A DNA stretch of 64,000 nucleotides from Erysipelotrichaceae bacterium (lineage in GTDB: Bacteria > Bacillota_I > Bacilli_A > Erysipelotrichales > Erysipelotrichaceae): assembly GCA_017405675.1 (NCBI GenBank), contig JAFRAB010000033.1:50669-114668 (forward strand), written 5' to 3'. The position numbers and the translations under genes are program-made. Under the pieces are notes generated by a model. It was not told the origin of the DNA and ran no database searches. It saw only the letters and a list, made by a program, of their open reading frames with translations. Below are positions 37,506 through 46,701 of the stretch, piece after piece; position 1 is the first letter of the stretch; the number at the start of each line of letters is the position of its first letter.

Positions 37506-38257
37506 TGAATAATAATATTCTTCAGCATTTTCAGGGATACGAGCTATTAATAAAAACACTTGATAACGGTGTAGAAAAGTACAGACGAAAAGGTATACCT
37601 ATGGTATATGGTTTCGTTGGCTTAGATAGTGCCAGGGTAATTGAAAAATACCTGGGAAATGATGTTGAATACATTTTGTATGGGGGATACGATAGAGCCT
37701 TCAGCAGATTTCTGGCAATCGGTGAGGATTTGGATCCGGCTGATTACATAACCTGCTTGAGGGCTCATTTTAATCCAAAATACAACAAACTGACTCACCG
37801 TGATGCCCTTGGCGCTGTTTACAATCTTGGTATTGATGACAGGCAGTTCGGAGATCTGTGGGTCGAAGAAGACATGATATACCTCTATGTTTCAAAGGAA
37901 ATGTCATCGTACTTCATCAACAATCTTACCAGAGTTGCCAGGTGTTCAATACAGTTTGAAGAACTCGATTATTTCCCTGAGCAGATATTCAGATTCAAGG
38001 ATTTCAATATCACTGTTTCCAGTTACAGGCTGGATAAAATACTGTCCGCAATCATCCGAAAATCGAGAGAAAAGGCCCAGAATTATATCAGAGGATCACT
38101 GGTTAACGTGAATTATCAGACTATTGAAGATTGCGATTATCTGTGTAATAATATGGATATATTGTCGGTTCGTGGCATCGGACGTTTTCTTATAGACGAA
38201 GAGGTAGCGACAACCAGAAGCGGCAATGTAATCATCAAGGTCAGACAGTTTGTCTGA
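37505..38257 (+). CDS. ylmH: S4-domain RNA-binding protein YlmH
   Basis: A 250-residue protein of the YlmH family; B. subtilis YlmH has been reported to help rescue stalled ribosome complexes. N-terminal YlmH domains are followed by a C-terminal S4 domain (YRLDKILSAIIRKSREKAQNYIRGSLVNVN). The start is GTG, overlapping the sepF stop by 1 nt (TAGTG), so coupling is likely. divIVA, which usually follows, is absent. Confidence 0.9.
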   Translation: MNNNILQHFQGYELLIKTLDNGVEKYRRKGIPMVYGFVGLDSARVIEKYLGNDVEYILYGGYDRAFSRFLAIGEDLDPADYITCLRAHFNPKYNKLTHRDALGAVYNLGIDDRQFGDLWVEEDMIYLYVSKEMSSYFINNLTRVARCSIQFEELDYFPEQIFRFKDFNITVSSYRLDKILSAIIRKSREKAQNYIRGSLVNVNYQTIEDCDYLCNNMDILSVRGIGRFLIDEEVATTRSGNVIIKVRQFV

Positions 38258-38258
38258 C
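38240..38258 (+). terminator. Inverted repeat at the ylmH stop, weak terminator candidate
   Basis: GTCAGACA (38240-38247) and TGTCTGAC (38251-38258) with a GTT loop, covering the stop codon. Only a short T stretch (GTAGTTT) follows, so termination is uncertain. Confidence 0.35.
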
Positions 38259-38283
38259 GTAGTTTAAAAAGCTGTGAAAAAGA

Positions 38284-38492
38284 CACGCTGTTATGAAACG
38301 GACACACAGAGAACTGATGGTTGGTGCAAGTCAGTCAGAGGTCATGACAGATATCACTTTGGAGCTGTAGCGCCGATATGTAGGCGTTAACGTATTCCGC
38401 GTTAAGGAGAATTAAGGGCATATGATTTTTCATATGAACTAAGGTGGTACCGCGTTTACAGACGTCCTTAGATGGACGTCTTTATTTTTTTG
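38284..38492 (+). promoter_or_regulatory. T-box riboswitch, isoleucine, controlling ileS
   Basis: Stem I with distal GATGGTTGGTG, specifier loop GATATCA with Ile codon ATC at 38353-38355, T-box AAGGTGGTACCGCG (38441-38454) with TGGT at 38445-38448 to pair with the NCCA end, and terminator stem AGACGTCC (38460-38467)/GGACGTCT (38474-38481) plus T tract. Uncharged tRNA-Ile should favour the antiterminator and raise ileS expression. Confidence 0.95.
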
Positions 38493-38509
38493 CTTAGGAG
38501 GGTATTTAT

Positions 38510-41260
38510 ATGGACTATAAGGACACACTGCTGATGCCTAATACAACCTTTGAAATGAGAGGCAATCTGCCGAAGAAGGAACCTGGCATTCAGCAAAAAT
38601 GGGAAGAAATGCGTTTGTATGACAGAATGGTTGCCATGAATGAAGGGCTGCCTCTTTATGTACTGCATGACGGCCCGCCATACGCTAACGGCAACCTGCA
38701 TATGGGAACTGCCATGAACAGATGTCTGAAGGACTTTGTGGTTAAGTCAAAACATATGTCCGGACATCAGATCAGCTTCTATCCAGGCTGGGATACTCAT
38801 GGCCTGCCTATTGAGAATGCCATGCCGAAACTGGGATATGACCGTAAGAAAATGTCAACGGCTGATTTCCGTGCCAAGTGTGAGGAATATGCTTTACAGC
38901 AGATAGAAATTCAGAAGACTACTGAAAAGAGACTGGGAACTGTAGCTGATTTTGATCATCCATATATTACCCTGCAGAAGACTTTTGAAGCAGATCAGAT
39001 CAGAACCTTCGGTAAGATGGCTATGAAGGGATTGATTTTCCAGGGCATGAAGCCTATTTACTGGTCTCCTGAAAGAGAAAGTGCTGTAGCTGACAGCGAA
39101 ATCGAATATCATGACAAGAAGGACCCGACAGTCTTCGTTACATTCGATGTCAAGGACGGAAAGGGTGTTCTGGATGGTGATGAAAAGTTCGTTATCTGGA
39201 CAACTACTCCTTGGACACTGCCTGGCAACACAGCAATCACACTTCATCCGCAGTTTGAATATGCTGTCGTACAGTGTGAAAAGGGAAAATTGATCATGCT
39301 GAAGAGCCTGGTAGCAACTCTAATGCAAAAATTTGGTATTGAAGATTACGAGATTATCAGAACTTATAAGGGTAGGGAACTCGAATATGTTACCTGTAAG
39401 CATGTTCTGTATACTGATTTAAAGGAAACTCTGATCTGTAACGCTGATTATGTTACGGATGAAGATGGTACCGGATGTGTTCATACAGCCGGCGGTCACG
39501 GTCTTGATGACTTCATGACTACCACAAGATACGGTCTGCCTGCTTTCTGTCCGGTTGACGAAAAGGGCTGTATGACTGCCGATGCCGGTGACTGGCTGGA
39601 AGGACAGTTTGTCTTTGATGCCAACAAGACCATTGTTGTAAAACTTGAAGAAATCGGACATCTGCTGAAGATGGAATGGATCACACACAGCTATCCTCAT
39701 GACGAAAGAATGAAGAAGCCTGTAATCTTCAGAGCTACAACTCAGTGGTTCGCTTCAATTGAAAAGATCAAGGATCAGCTGCTGAAGGCTGTTGATGAAA
39801 CAACATGGCATAATGAATGGGGTCATACCCGTATTTATAACATGATCAAGGATCGCAAGGACTGGTGTATTTCACGTCAGAGAGTATGGGGTGTTCCAAT
39901 CCCAATCATCTATGATGAGTCAGGCAAGCCAATCATTGACGAAGCTATCTTTGAACATGTTGCTGAACTGTTTGAACAGTACGGCTCAAATGTCTGGTTT
40001 GAAAGAGAAGCCAAGGATCTGCTGCCGGAAGGCTATACATATGCCGGTTCACCAAATGGCAGGTTTACCAAGGAAACAGATATCATGGACGTCTGGTTCG
40101 ACTCCGGATCATCTCACAATACCTTTGCCAGAAGAGGACTTCCTTATCCATGTGATCTCTATCTCGAAGGAAGCGACCAGTACAGAGGCTGGTTCAACTC
40201 TTCACTTTCAGTAGGTGTTGCTACTCATGACGGTGTTGCTCCTTACAAGGCAGTGCTTTCTCACGGTTACGTTGTTGACGGCAAGGGCATGGCTATGCAC
40301 AAGTCCGTCGGTAACACTGTTGACCCTATGAAGGTAATGCAGATATATGGTGCTGATATCCTGAGACTGTGGGCTACTCTGGTAGACTTCAAGCAGGATA
40401 TGAGATGTTCAGATGACATTCTGAAACAGGATGCTGAATTCTATAAGAAAGTCCGAAATACATTCAGATATCTGTTAGGCAACTGCAACACAGTAACCAA
40501 AAAAGGAGAAAAAGACTTTGTCTATGAAGAAGACAGAGTTCCATATGAAAAGCTGGAAAGTCTTGACCAGTATATTATCGTTCTTCTGAATGATGTTATT
40601 GAAAAGGTCCGCAATGCCTATGACAGCTATAATTTCATCGAAGTCAGCACGACCATGATCAACTTCATGACCAACGTCATGTCTGCCTTCTACATGGACT
40701 ATGCCAAGGATATTCTGTATATCGAAAAGGTAGATTCATTAAGAAGAAGACAGATTCAGACTGTTTTCTATGAAGTTACTGACGCCTTAGTCAGACTGTG
40801 GGCTCCGATCCTGTCATTTACATCAGAAGAAATCTACTCAATGTTCAAGCCTGAAGTTGAATCTGTATTCCTGACACAGTTCCCGGAAGTTGTAAAGCAT
40901 GAAAATGCTGAAGCTCTCAAGAACAAATGGGGCAGCTACATGAAAGTCAGAGACGACGTTCTGAAGGCTCTGGAAGAAGCCCGTAATTCAGGTCTGATCG
41001 GCAAGGCTCTGGAAGCCAAGGTCTTCTATAAGCCAAGGGAAGAATTCAAGACTGCTCTTGAAGGATTAAGCGAGCATGACCTGGCTCAGCTGGTAATCGT
41101 TTCACAGTTTGAAGTAACAGATGAGGAAAACGATGAATATCCGACAGGCTGGATCAGAATTGAAAAGTTCGAAGGGCATACCTGTCCAAGATGCTGGAAT
41201 GTTGTAAGTCATGTTGATGAAAACGGCTTATGCGACAGATGCCATGAAATACTGAAATAA
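38510..41260 (+). CDS. ileS: Isoleucyl-tRNA synthetase
   Basis: Charges tRNA-Ile and edits valine. The 916-residue class Ia enzyme has the HIGH-equivalent PPYANGNLHMG, the CP1 editing domain (TTTPWTLPGNTAI), WFDSGSS and a KMSKS-equivalent written MAMHKSVGN. A C-terminal zinc site (CPRCW, CDRC) marks the bacterial type 1 (mupirocin-sensitive class) enzyme. TTAGGAGGG precedes the ATG. Controlled by the upstream T-box. Confidence 0.98.
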   Translation: MDYKDTLLMPNTTFEMRGNLPKKEPGIQQKWEEMRLYDRMVAMNEGLPLYVLHDGPPYANGNLHMGTAMNRCLKDFVVKSKHMSGHQISFYPGWDTHGLPIENAMPKLGYDRKKMSTADFRAKCEEYALQQIEIQKTTEKRLGTVADFDHPYITLQKTFEADQIRTFGKMAMKGLIFQGMKPIYWSPERESAVADSEIEYHDKKDPTVFVTFDVKDGKGVLDGDEKFVIWTTTPWTLPGNTAITLHPQFEYAVVQCEKGKLIMLKSLVATLMQKFGIEDYEIIRTYKGRELEYVTCKHVLYTDLKETLICNADYVTDEDGTGCVHTAGGHGLDDFMTTTRYGLPAFCPVDEKGCMTADAGDWLEGQFVFDANKTIVVKLEEIGHLLKMEWITHSYPHDERMKKPVIFRATTQWFASIEKIKDQLLKAVDETTWHNEWGHTRIYNMIKDRKDWCISRQRVWGVPIPIIYDESGKPIIDEAIFEHVAELFEQYGSNVWFEREAKDLLPEGYTYAGSPNGRFTKETDIMDVWFDSGSSHNTFARRGLPYPCDLYLEGSDQYRGWFNSSLSVGVATHDGVAPYKAVLSHGYVVDGKGMAMHKSVGNTVDPMKVMQIYGADILRLWATLVDFKQDMRCSDDILKQDAEFYKKVRNTFRYLLGNCNTVTKKGEKDFVYEEDRVPYEKLESLDQYIIVLLNDVIEKVRNAYDSYNFIEVSTTMINFMTNVMSAFYMDYAKDILYIEKVDSLRRRQIQTVFYEVTDALVRLWAPILSFTSEEIYSMFKPEVESVFLTQFPEVVKHENAEALKNKWGSYMKVRDDVLKALEEARNSGLIGKALEAKVFYKPREEFKTALEGLSEHDLAQLVIVSQFEVTDEENDEYPTGWIRIEKFEGHTCPRCWNVVSHVDENGLCDRCHEILK

Positions 41261-41269
41261 TCAGAGAGT

Positions 41270-41303
41270 AAAAGGGTATGACTATAAAAGTCATGCCTTT
41301 TTT
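41270..41303 (+). terminator. Intrinsic terminator after ileS
   Basis: AAAAGG...ATGACT pairs with AGTCAT...CCTTTT with a small internal mismatch; T6 follows. A second hairpin, ATAACAG (41313-41319)/CTGTTAT (41341-41347), and TGTTTTT lie just beyond. Confidence 0.75.
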
Positions 41304-41376
41304 CAGAATTAGATAACAGGATATGTCCTTAACATGGTGTCTGTTATTGTTTTTCTGTTTTACTGTCCGTAAAAAG

Positions 41377-41385
41377 TGGTAGAAT
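41377..41385 (+). promoter_or_regulatory. Extended -10 promoter of the PrsW-type gene
   Basis: TGGTAGAAT (TAGAAT 41380-41385), 27 nt before the start; the -35 is unclear. Confidence 0.45.
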
Positions 41386-41412
41386 TAACATATATATGGG
41401 GGATCATGCATA

Positions 41413-42165
41413 ATGCTTGTTCGGGTATTGGCGCTGTTAATAAGCTTTTTACCAACTTTAGGGTTTTATTTCTGGTTTAAGAGCTTTAAGGAAGATAAGG
41501 AATATAAGGATAACTGCAGAAAACTGCTGTTCACTGGCATTGGTTGTTCAACGGGTGTTTTTCTGTTTTCCCTGGTTGCTTCACTTTTATGGGCACTATC
41601 CGGATTAAAGAAAATCTCGCCAATTCTTAACGAAGCTTACTCGGCTTTTGTTCTGGCAGCTTTTTCAGAAGAATTTGTAAAGGGATTGGCAATCAGAAAT
41701 AACTGCAAGGCACACAGGGATACTGTCAGCTGGGTTGACCTGATAGTCTATGGCGGCATTGTAGGTATCGGATTCCATCTGCTTGAATCGTTTGTCTACA
41801 TGTTCAGTACAAACATCGGACAGATCCTGGTTCGCGGCGTTACATCAATGCATATTACTTTCGGTATGATCATGGGATATTACTACGGTAAGTCCATTGC
41901 CAGGGATAAGCCTTTTTACAAATTTCTGGCTTTCTTTGTCCCATGGCTGATTCATGGCGTATTTGATTTCACGCTGGGTGAATTTATTGAAGAATGGTGC
42001 GAATATCTTATTGTAGGACCGTTTGTGTCGCTTCTGGCAGACCGGATTTACCTGATTGTTATAGTTGTCTTCATTATTAAGTCCAGAAAGAATAACGTAA
42101 ATGTTCAGCCTATTTTCGGGCTAACGGAACAGGAAGAAGTCAATGATAATCAACTCGCTGGATAA
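41413..42165 (+). CDS. prsW: PrsW family glutamic-type intramembrane protease
   Basis: A 250-residue polytopic membrane protein of the PrsW (M82/CAAX-like) group; B. subtilis PrsW makes the first cut in anti-sigma RsiW. Motifs are Glu86-Glu87 in SEEFVK, GFHLLES (Glu125), His147 in TSMHITFG and His181-x3-Asp185 in HGVFDF. About seven hydrophobic segments are visible. No sigma or anti-sigma gene is adjacent, so the substrate is unknown. GGGGGAT precedes the ATG. Confidence 0.85.
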   Translation: MLVRVLALLISFLPTLGFYFWFKSFKEDKEYKDNCRKLLFTGIGCSTGVFLFSLVASLLWALSGLKKISPILNEAYSAFVLAAFSEEFVKGLAIRNNCKAHRDTVSWVDLIVYGGIVGIGFHLLESFVYMFSTNIGQILVRGVTSMHITFGMIMGYYYGKSIARDKPFYKFLAFFVPWLIHGVFDFTLGEFIEEWCEYLIVGPFVSLLADRIYLIVIVVFIIKSRKNNVNVQPIFGLTEQEEVNDNQLAG

Positions 42166-42874
42166 TGCCAGAGTAAAGCTCTGGACCAAATTACATCAGA
42201 AGAAATACCGTGAACAGTACGGACTTTTTATCGTCGAAGAGAAGCATCTGATCGAAGAGGCTATCCAGGCTGACATGCTGGATACTCTGATCGTAAGGGA
42301 AGGTAGAGACAATCCTTTTGACAGGGAAGCGGTTGTTGTTTCTGATGGCGTAATGAAGAAACTGTCAGAGAATGTTTCGCTCAATGAATGTATAGGTATC
42401 TGTAAAATCAGTCCGGCCAGAGAACTGAAAGGTTCATCATTCATTATCCTTGAGAAAGTTCAGAATCCGGGAAATGTCGGAACCATTATCAGAACCGCTT
42501 ATTCTCTGGGTTACGATGCAGTGCTGTTATCTGAAGGATGCGCTTCTCCATACAGTCATAAGACAATTCAGTCTTCACAAGGAGCCTTATTCCATATCCC
42601 GTTAGTTGAGGGAAATATCGAAGATCTTATTGGTAAAGTAAAAAAACTAGGCTGCAGAGTATATGCCACCACACTTGATTCCAGCCGTTTCCTGCAGGAA
42701 ACAGTAATAACTGACAAGTATGCGTTAATGCTGGGAAATGAAGGACAGGGGCTTTCAGATATGGCCGTAAGCCTTTCGGATGAAAATGTGAAAATAGAAA
42801 TGCGGAACTTTGAATCACTCAATGTTGCCATTGCCATGGGCATCACGGCTTATTGGTTTAAACAGAAAAAATAG
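42143..42874 (+). CDS. SpoU/TrmH family RNA 2'-O-methyltransferase
   Basis: SPOUT methyltransferase acting on rRNA or tRNA; the exact target is unknown. The 243-residue product has an N-terminal substrate-binding domain (KLHQKKYREQYGLFIVEEKHLIEEA) and a knotted C-terminal domain with motif 1 LEKVQNPGNVGTIIRTA, motif 2 ALMLGNEGQGLS and motif 3 IEMRNFESLNVAIAMGI. Overlaps prsW by 23 nt. Position before pheS matches Bacillus ysgA. Confidence 0.92.
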   Translation: MIINSLDNARVKLWTKLHQKKYREQYGLFIVEEKHLIEEAIQADMLDTLIVREGRDNPFDREAVVVSDGVMKKLSENVSLNECIGICKISPARELKGSSFIILEKVQNPGNVGTIIRTAYSLGYDAVLLSEGCASPYSHKTIQSSQGALFHIPLVEGNIEDLIGKVKKLGCRVYATTLDSSRFLQETVITDKYALMLGNEGQGLSDMAVSLSDENVKIEMRNFESLNVAIAMGITAYWFKQKK

Positions 42875-42930
42875 TTAAAAAGCATTTTCATTAATAAAAT
42901 GCTGAGACAGGAAAATCAGATAAACGGTGT

Positions 42931-42959
42931 TTGCTATTTAAGAATAATCGTTTTATAAT
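42931..42959 (+). promoter_or_regulatory. Promoter of the pheS-pheT T-box transcript
   Basis: TTGCTA (42931-42936), 17-nt spacer, consensus TATAAT (42954-42959). A perfect 8-bp inverted repeat at 42881-42903 lies upstream without a T tract on this strand. Confidence 0.75.
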
Positions 42960-42966
42960 AAAAACA

Positions 42967-43175
42967 ACACGTTGAACAGGACCATGACATGTGCTCTGAT
43001 AAAAGAGAGGAAGCGGTTGGTGCAAGCTTCTTATCATCATATGTGAATTCACCTGGGAGTGGGACCAATCATCCCCGTATAACTGCGTTAAAGTTTAATG
43101 AGTGTGCATTTAACATGCATTGATTAAGGTGGTACCGCGTTTACTGACGTCCTTATGCAGGACGTTTTTTATTTA
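42967..43175 (+). promoter_or_regulatory. T-box riboswitch, phenylalanine, controlling pheS-pheT
   Basis: Fills most of the 316-nt gap between trmH and pheS. Stem I with GGTTGGTG distal loop, specifier GAATTCA with Phe codon TTC at 43048-43050, T-box AAGGTGGTACCGCG (43126-43139), TGGT at 43130-43133, and terminator stem ACGTCC (43147-43152)/GGACGT (43160-43165) with T6. Confidence 0.94.
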
Positions 43176-43190
43176 GAAAAGGAGATTTAT

Positions 43191-44228
43191 ATGAGTCGCA
43201 ATTGGGATTTGCTAAACAAGGAGTTCAATGACAGAATAGCTTCTGCTCCTTCATTACAGGTCCTGGAACAGCTGCGTATTGAGCTGCTGGGCAAGAAGGG
43301 ATCTGTTAATGCGCTTATGCAGGAAATGAAGAACCTGCTGCCGGAGGAAAGAAAGGATTTCGGTATGGCTGTCAACAATCTGAAAAAGAGTGTTGAAACA
43401 GCAATTGCCGGAAAAATGACTGAACTCAAGGAAAACGAGCTTAATGAAAAGCTGGCTAAGGAAAAGATCGATATTACCTTACCTGCCAGTGATTTTACCT
43501 ATGGAACACTTCATCCGCTGACTATCGTTCAGCAGGAAATAGAAGATATTTTTGTAGCTATGGGCTATGCCGTGGTTGAAGGACCGGAAGTTGAATTTGA
43601 CGTCTATAACTTTGAAAAGGCAAATATACCGGCAGACCATCCGGCACGTGATATGCAGGATACTTTCTATGTTGATGTGGAAAGACTGTTAAGAACACAG
43701 ACCACAGCCATCCAGATGAGAGTTCTGGAAGCCCAGGGAAACAAGCTTCCTATAAAGGTAATCTGCCCGGGCAAGGTCTACAGAAGAGATGACGATGATG
43801 CGACTCATTCTCATCAGTTTACACAGATAGAAGGTCTTGTTGTTGGCGAAGGAATTACTCAGGCTGACCTGAAGGGTACTTTGGAGCTGTTTGCCAGAAG
43901 CATGTTCGGACCGCAGAGAGAGATCCGTTTAAGACAGTCATATTTCCCATTCACCGAACCAAGCCAGGAAATTGATGTTTCCTGCCATGTATGCGGCGGA
44001 AAGGGATGCCCAACCTGCAAGGGAACAGGCTGGATCGAGATCCTTGGTTCAGGTATGGTTCATCCTCATGTCCTGGATATGGCCGGCATTGATTCCACCA
44101 GATATTCAGGTTTCGCATTCGGTATTGGCGTTGAGAGAACAGCCATGCTGAAATACGGAATTGACGATATAAGAAATCTTTACCTTAACAATCTGAAGTT
44201 CTTAAAGAATTATAAGAGATTTGATTAG
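43191..44228 (+). CDS. pheS: Phenylalanyl-tRNA synthetase alpha subunit
   Basis: Catalytic subunit of the (alpha-beta)2 class II enzyme. The ATG at 43191 with GGAG upstream gives 345 residues; the frame extends back into the T-box terminator, which is rejected. An N-terminal coiled coil precedes motif 2 ([14 protein letters not shown]) and motif 3 ([11 protein letters not shown]). The [17 protein letters not shown] insert with four cysteines is a zinc-ribbon-like feature common in Bacillota PheS. pheT starts 10 nt after the stop. Confidence 0.97.
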   Translation: MSRNWDLLNKEFNDRIASAPSLQVLEQLRIELLGKKGSVNALMQEMKNLLPEERKDFGMAVNNLKKSVETAIAGKMTELKENELNEKLAKEKIDITLPASDFTYGTLHPLTIVQQEIEDIFVAMGYAVVEGPEVEFDVYNFEKANIPADHPARDMQDTFYVDVERLLRTQTTAIQMRVLEAQGNKLPIKVICPGKVYRRDDDDATHSHQFTQIEGLVVGEGITQADLKGTLELFARSMFGPQREIRLRQSYFPFTEPSQEIDVSCHVCGGKGCPTCKGTGWIEILGSGMVHPHVLDMAGIDSTRYSGFAFGIGVERTAMLKYGIDDIRNLYLNNLKFLKNYKRFD

Positions 44229-44238
44229 GAGGCATATT

Positions 44239-46635
44239 ATGAAAGTTACATATAACTGGTTAAAACAATACATGGATCTGTCTGATATCACTCCTGATCA
44301 GATAGCTGAAACTCTTACCAAAGGCGGTCTTGAAGTTGAAGGAATGGAAAAGACAGCCAGCGCAACAAGTCTGATCATCGGCAAGGTTCTGGAATGCGTT
44401 GATCATCCGGACAGCGATCATCTGCATGTCTGCCAGGTTGATACAGGTGAATCAGTCAGACAGATCGTCTGCGGTGCACCAAACGTCAGAGCCGGTCAGA
44501 AAGTAATCGTGGCTTTACCTGGATGCATTCTTCCGGGAGGAGAAATAAAGTCAGGTGTTATCCGCGGACAGAAATCAGATGGCATGATCTGCGCTCTGTT
44601 TGAACTTGGCGTTGACAGAAAACAGCTTACCGAAGCGCAGCTGTCAGGTATTGAAGTACTTCCTGAAGATGCCGTAGTAGGTAACAGAGAAGTTCTGAAG
44701 TATTTAAATCTTGATGATACGGTATTTGATGTTTCACTGACACCTAACAGAGCAGACTGTCTGTCAATGTGGGCTTTGGCCAAGGAAGTCGGGGCCATGC
44801 TCAATAAAAAAGTAACACTGCCTGATTACAGTTATGAAACTGAAACAGTTCCGGCTACCTTCAAACTGGATTCACAGACAGAAAAGTGTCCGTTATTTGA
44901 AGGTAAGATAATCAATCACGTTGTTATAAAACCATCACCGAAGTGGCTGCAGGATCTGCTGCACAGTGCCGGTGTAAAGGCTATTAATAACGTCGTAGAT
45001 ATTTCCAACTTTGTCATGCTGGAAACCGGCCAGCCACTGCATTTCTATGACCTGGCCAAGATACCTCTCAGAGAAATAACAGTAAAAACAGGACTGGAAG
45101 AAACATATACGGCTCTGGACGGTATAGATTACCGGATCAGGCCTGAAGATATCATGATCACCACAGGTGGCAAGGCCATTGGTATTGCCGGTATCATGGG
45201 CGGTGACGACAGCAAGATCGATGATGATACAAAAGGCATTATTATCGAAGCAGCTACATTCAACAGTGTTTCCATCAGAAATACTGCCAGAAGACTGGGC
45301 TTGGATACGGAAGCCAGCCAGCATTTCATCAAGGGCATCGATCCGTTAGGCGGGCATAAGGCAGTTGAAAGATCTGTTCAGCTCCTTATTGAGCTGGCTG
45401 AAGCTTCAGGTATTGAAGAGACGGTACTGTGCGGTAAGAACGATTATGAGTGCACTGTACTTGATGCATCTGTAAAGAAAATCAACGGCTTACTGGCTAC
45501 ACACTTTACTGAAGATCAGATATATTCCGTATTTGAAAGACTCGATTTCAAACCTGTTAATGTCGATGGAGATACTATCAGGGTTGAAATACCTTCATAC
45601 CGTACTGACATCAGCGTATGGCAGGATCTGGCAGAAGAAGTTGTCAGAATTCAGGGCTATGAGAATATCGGCTCAACACTGCCACTGATCCCTACAGTAC
45701 AGGGCGGTCTGTCAGAGAAACAGAAAAACAAGAGAACGATCCAGCGTATACTGAACGGCCTGGGAATGAATGAAATCATCTGTTACTCACTCGTTTCAGC
45801 AGCCAAGATAAATGAAGGCATCCTTTCTGCCGGTGAACCGGTTGAAATAGCCAATGCCTTAAGTGATGAAAGAAGATACTTCCGTACATCATTACTGCCA
45901 AGCATGCTGGAAACAGCCAGCTACAATGTTGCCAGAAGCAATACTGAATACGGACTGTTTGAAATTGCCAATGTTTATAATAACAATAATGAGGAGCAGC
46001 AGCATCTGTCCATTGCCTTAAGTGCTCATAAGACCGTATCAAGATGGCAGAAACTGACGGACAATAATGACTTCTATACCATGAAGGGAATAGTAATTGC
46101 CATTCTTGACAAGCTGGGATATGCTGAAAAACGCCTGTCTTTCATGCCTGAGAGCAGCTCTCAGAAGATGCTGCACCCTAATAAGAGTGCTGAAATCTAT
46201 CTTGACAGGACTCTGATCGGCAAGATTGGTGTTATTCATCCGGCATGCCGGAAGAAATACGATCTTGATGAATGTGTTCTGGGTGAAATAAACCTGGAAG
46301 CTGTTTATGCAATCAGAAATACCAAGATCAAATTCACACCTATTCCAAGATATCCGGCAGTAAGTTATGACCTGGCCATGATCGTTTACGAAGATGTAAC
46401 CGGAGAACAGATCGTAAAGACTATAAAGAAAGCCGGCAACAGCCTGCTGCGTGATGTAACGATATTTGATATTTACCGCGGTGAGAACATCGGTGTCGGT
46501 AATAAGTCCGTTGCGGTAAGCGTAACATATCAGTCAGATGAAAAGACCCTGGCTGAAGATGATATCAGAGAAGTTCACCAGTCGATCATCGCACGGCTGA
46601 AGAACAATCTGAAGGCTATTCTCAGAGATAGCTAA
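44239..46635 (+). CDS. pheT: Phenylalanyl-tRNA synthetase beta subunit
   Basis: Structural and editing subunit. The ATG at 44239 follows TAGGAGG; 798 residues. Visible are the EMAP/OB tRNA-binding domain (VLECVDHPDSDHLHVCQVDTG), B3/B4 editing domain (NVVDISNFVMLETGQPLHFYD), B5 domain (YRTDISVWQDLAEEVVRIQGY) and the C-terminal ferredoxin-like anticodon-binding domain (RYPAVSYDLAMIV). No terminator with a T run follows; yebC has its own promoter. Confidence 0.97.
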   Translation: MKVTYNWLKQYMDLSDITPDQIAETLTKGGLEVEGMEKTASATSLIIGKVLECVDHPDSDHLHVCQVDTGESVRQIVCGAPNVRAGQKVIVALPGCILPGGEIKSGVIRGQKSDGMICALFELGVDRKQLTEAQLSGIEVLPEDAVVGNREVLKYLNLDDTVFDVSLTPNRADCLSMWALAKEVGAMLNKKVTLPDYSYETETVPATFKLDSQTEKCPLFEGKIINHVVIKPSPKWLQDLLHSAGVKAINNVVDISNFVMLETGQPLHFYDLAKIPLREITVKTGLEETYTALDGIDYRIRPEDIMITTGGKAIGIAGIMGGDDSKIDDDTKGIIIEAATFNSVSIRNTARRLGLDTEASQHFIKGIDPLGGHKAVERSVQLLIELAEASGIEETVLCGKNDYECTVLDASVKKINGLLATHFTEDQIYSVFERLDFKPVNVDGDTIRVEIPSYRTDISVWQDLAEEVVRIQGYENIGSTLPLIPTVQGGLSEKQKNKRTIQRILNGLGMNEIICYSLVSAAKINEGILSAGEPVEIANALSDERRYFRTSLLPSMLETASYNVARSNTEYGLFEIANVYNNNNEEQQHLSIALSAHKTVSRWQKLTDNNDFYTMKGIVIAILDKLGYAEKRLSFMPESSSQKMLHPNKSAEIYLDRTLIGKIGVIHPACRKKYDLDECVLGEINLEAVYAIRNTKIKFTPIPRYPAVSYDLAMIVYEDVTGEQIVKTIKKAGNSLLRDVTIFDIYRGENIGVGNKSVAVSVTYQSDEKTLAEDDIREVHQSIIARLKNNLKAILRDS

Positions 46636-46639
46636 TATA

Positions 46640-46668
46640 TTGAATAACTTACACGTTTCGTGTAAAAT
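46640..46668 (+). promoter_or_regulatory. Promoter of yebC with inverted repeat over spacer and -10
   Basis: TTGAAT (46640-46645), 17-nt spacer, TAAAAT (46663-46668). A perfect 7-bp repeat TTACACG (46649-46655)/CGTGTAA (46659-46665) covers most of the spacer and half the -10. It could be an operator or a weak hairpin. Confidence 0.6.
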
Positions 46669-46701
46669 ATTTAAGGTCATTTAAGAAAAGGAGGAGTTTA
46701 T

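Noticed and set aside
42881..42903. Terminator after the SpoU methyltransferase gene
   Set aside because: The 8-bp inverted repeat is perfect, but the T run lies on the opposite strand; on the + strand it is followed by GAGACAGG.
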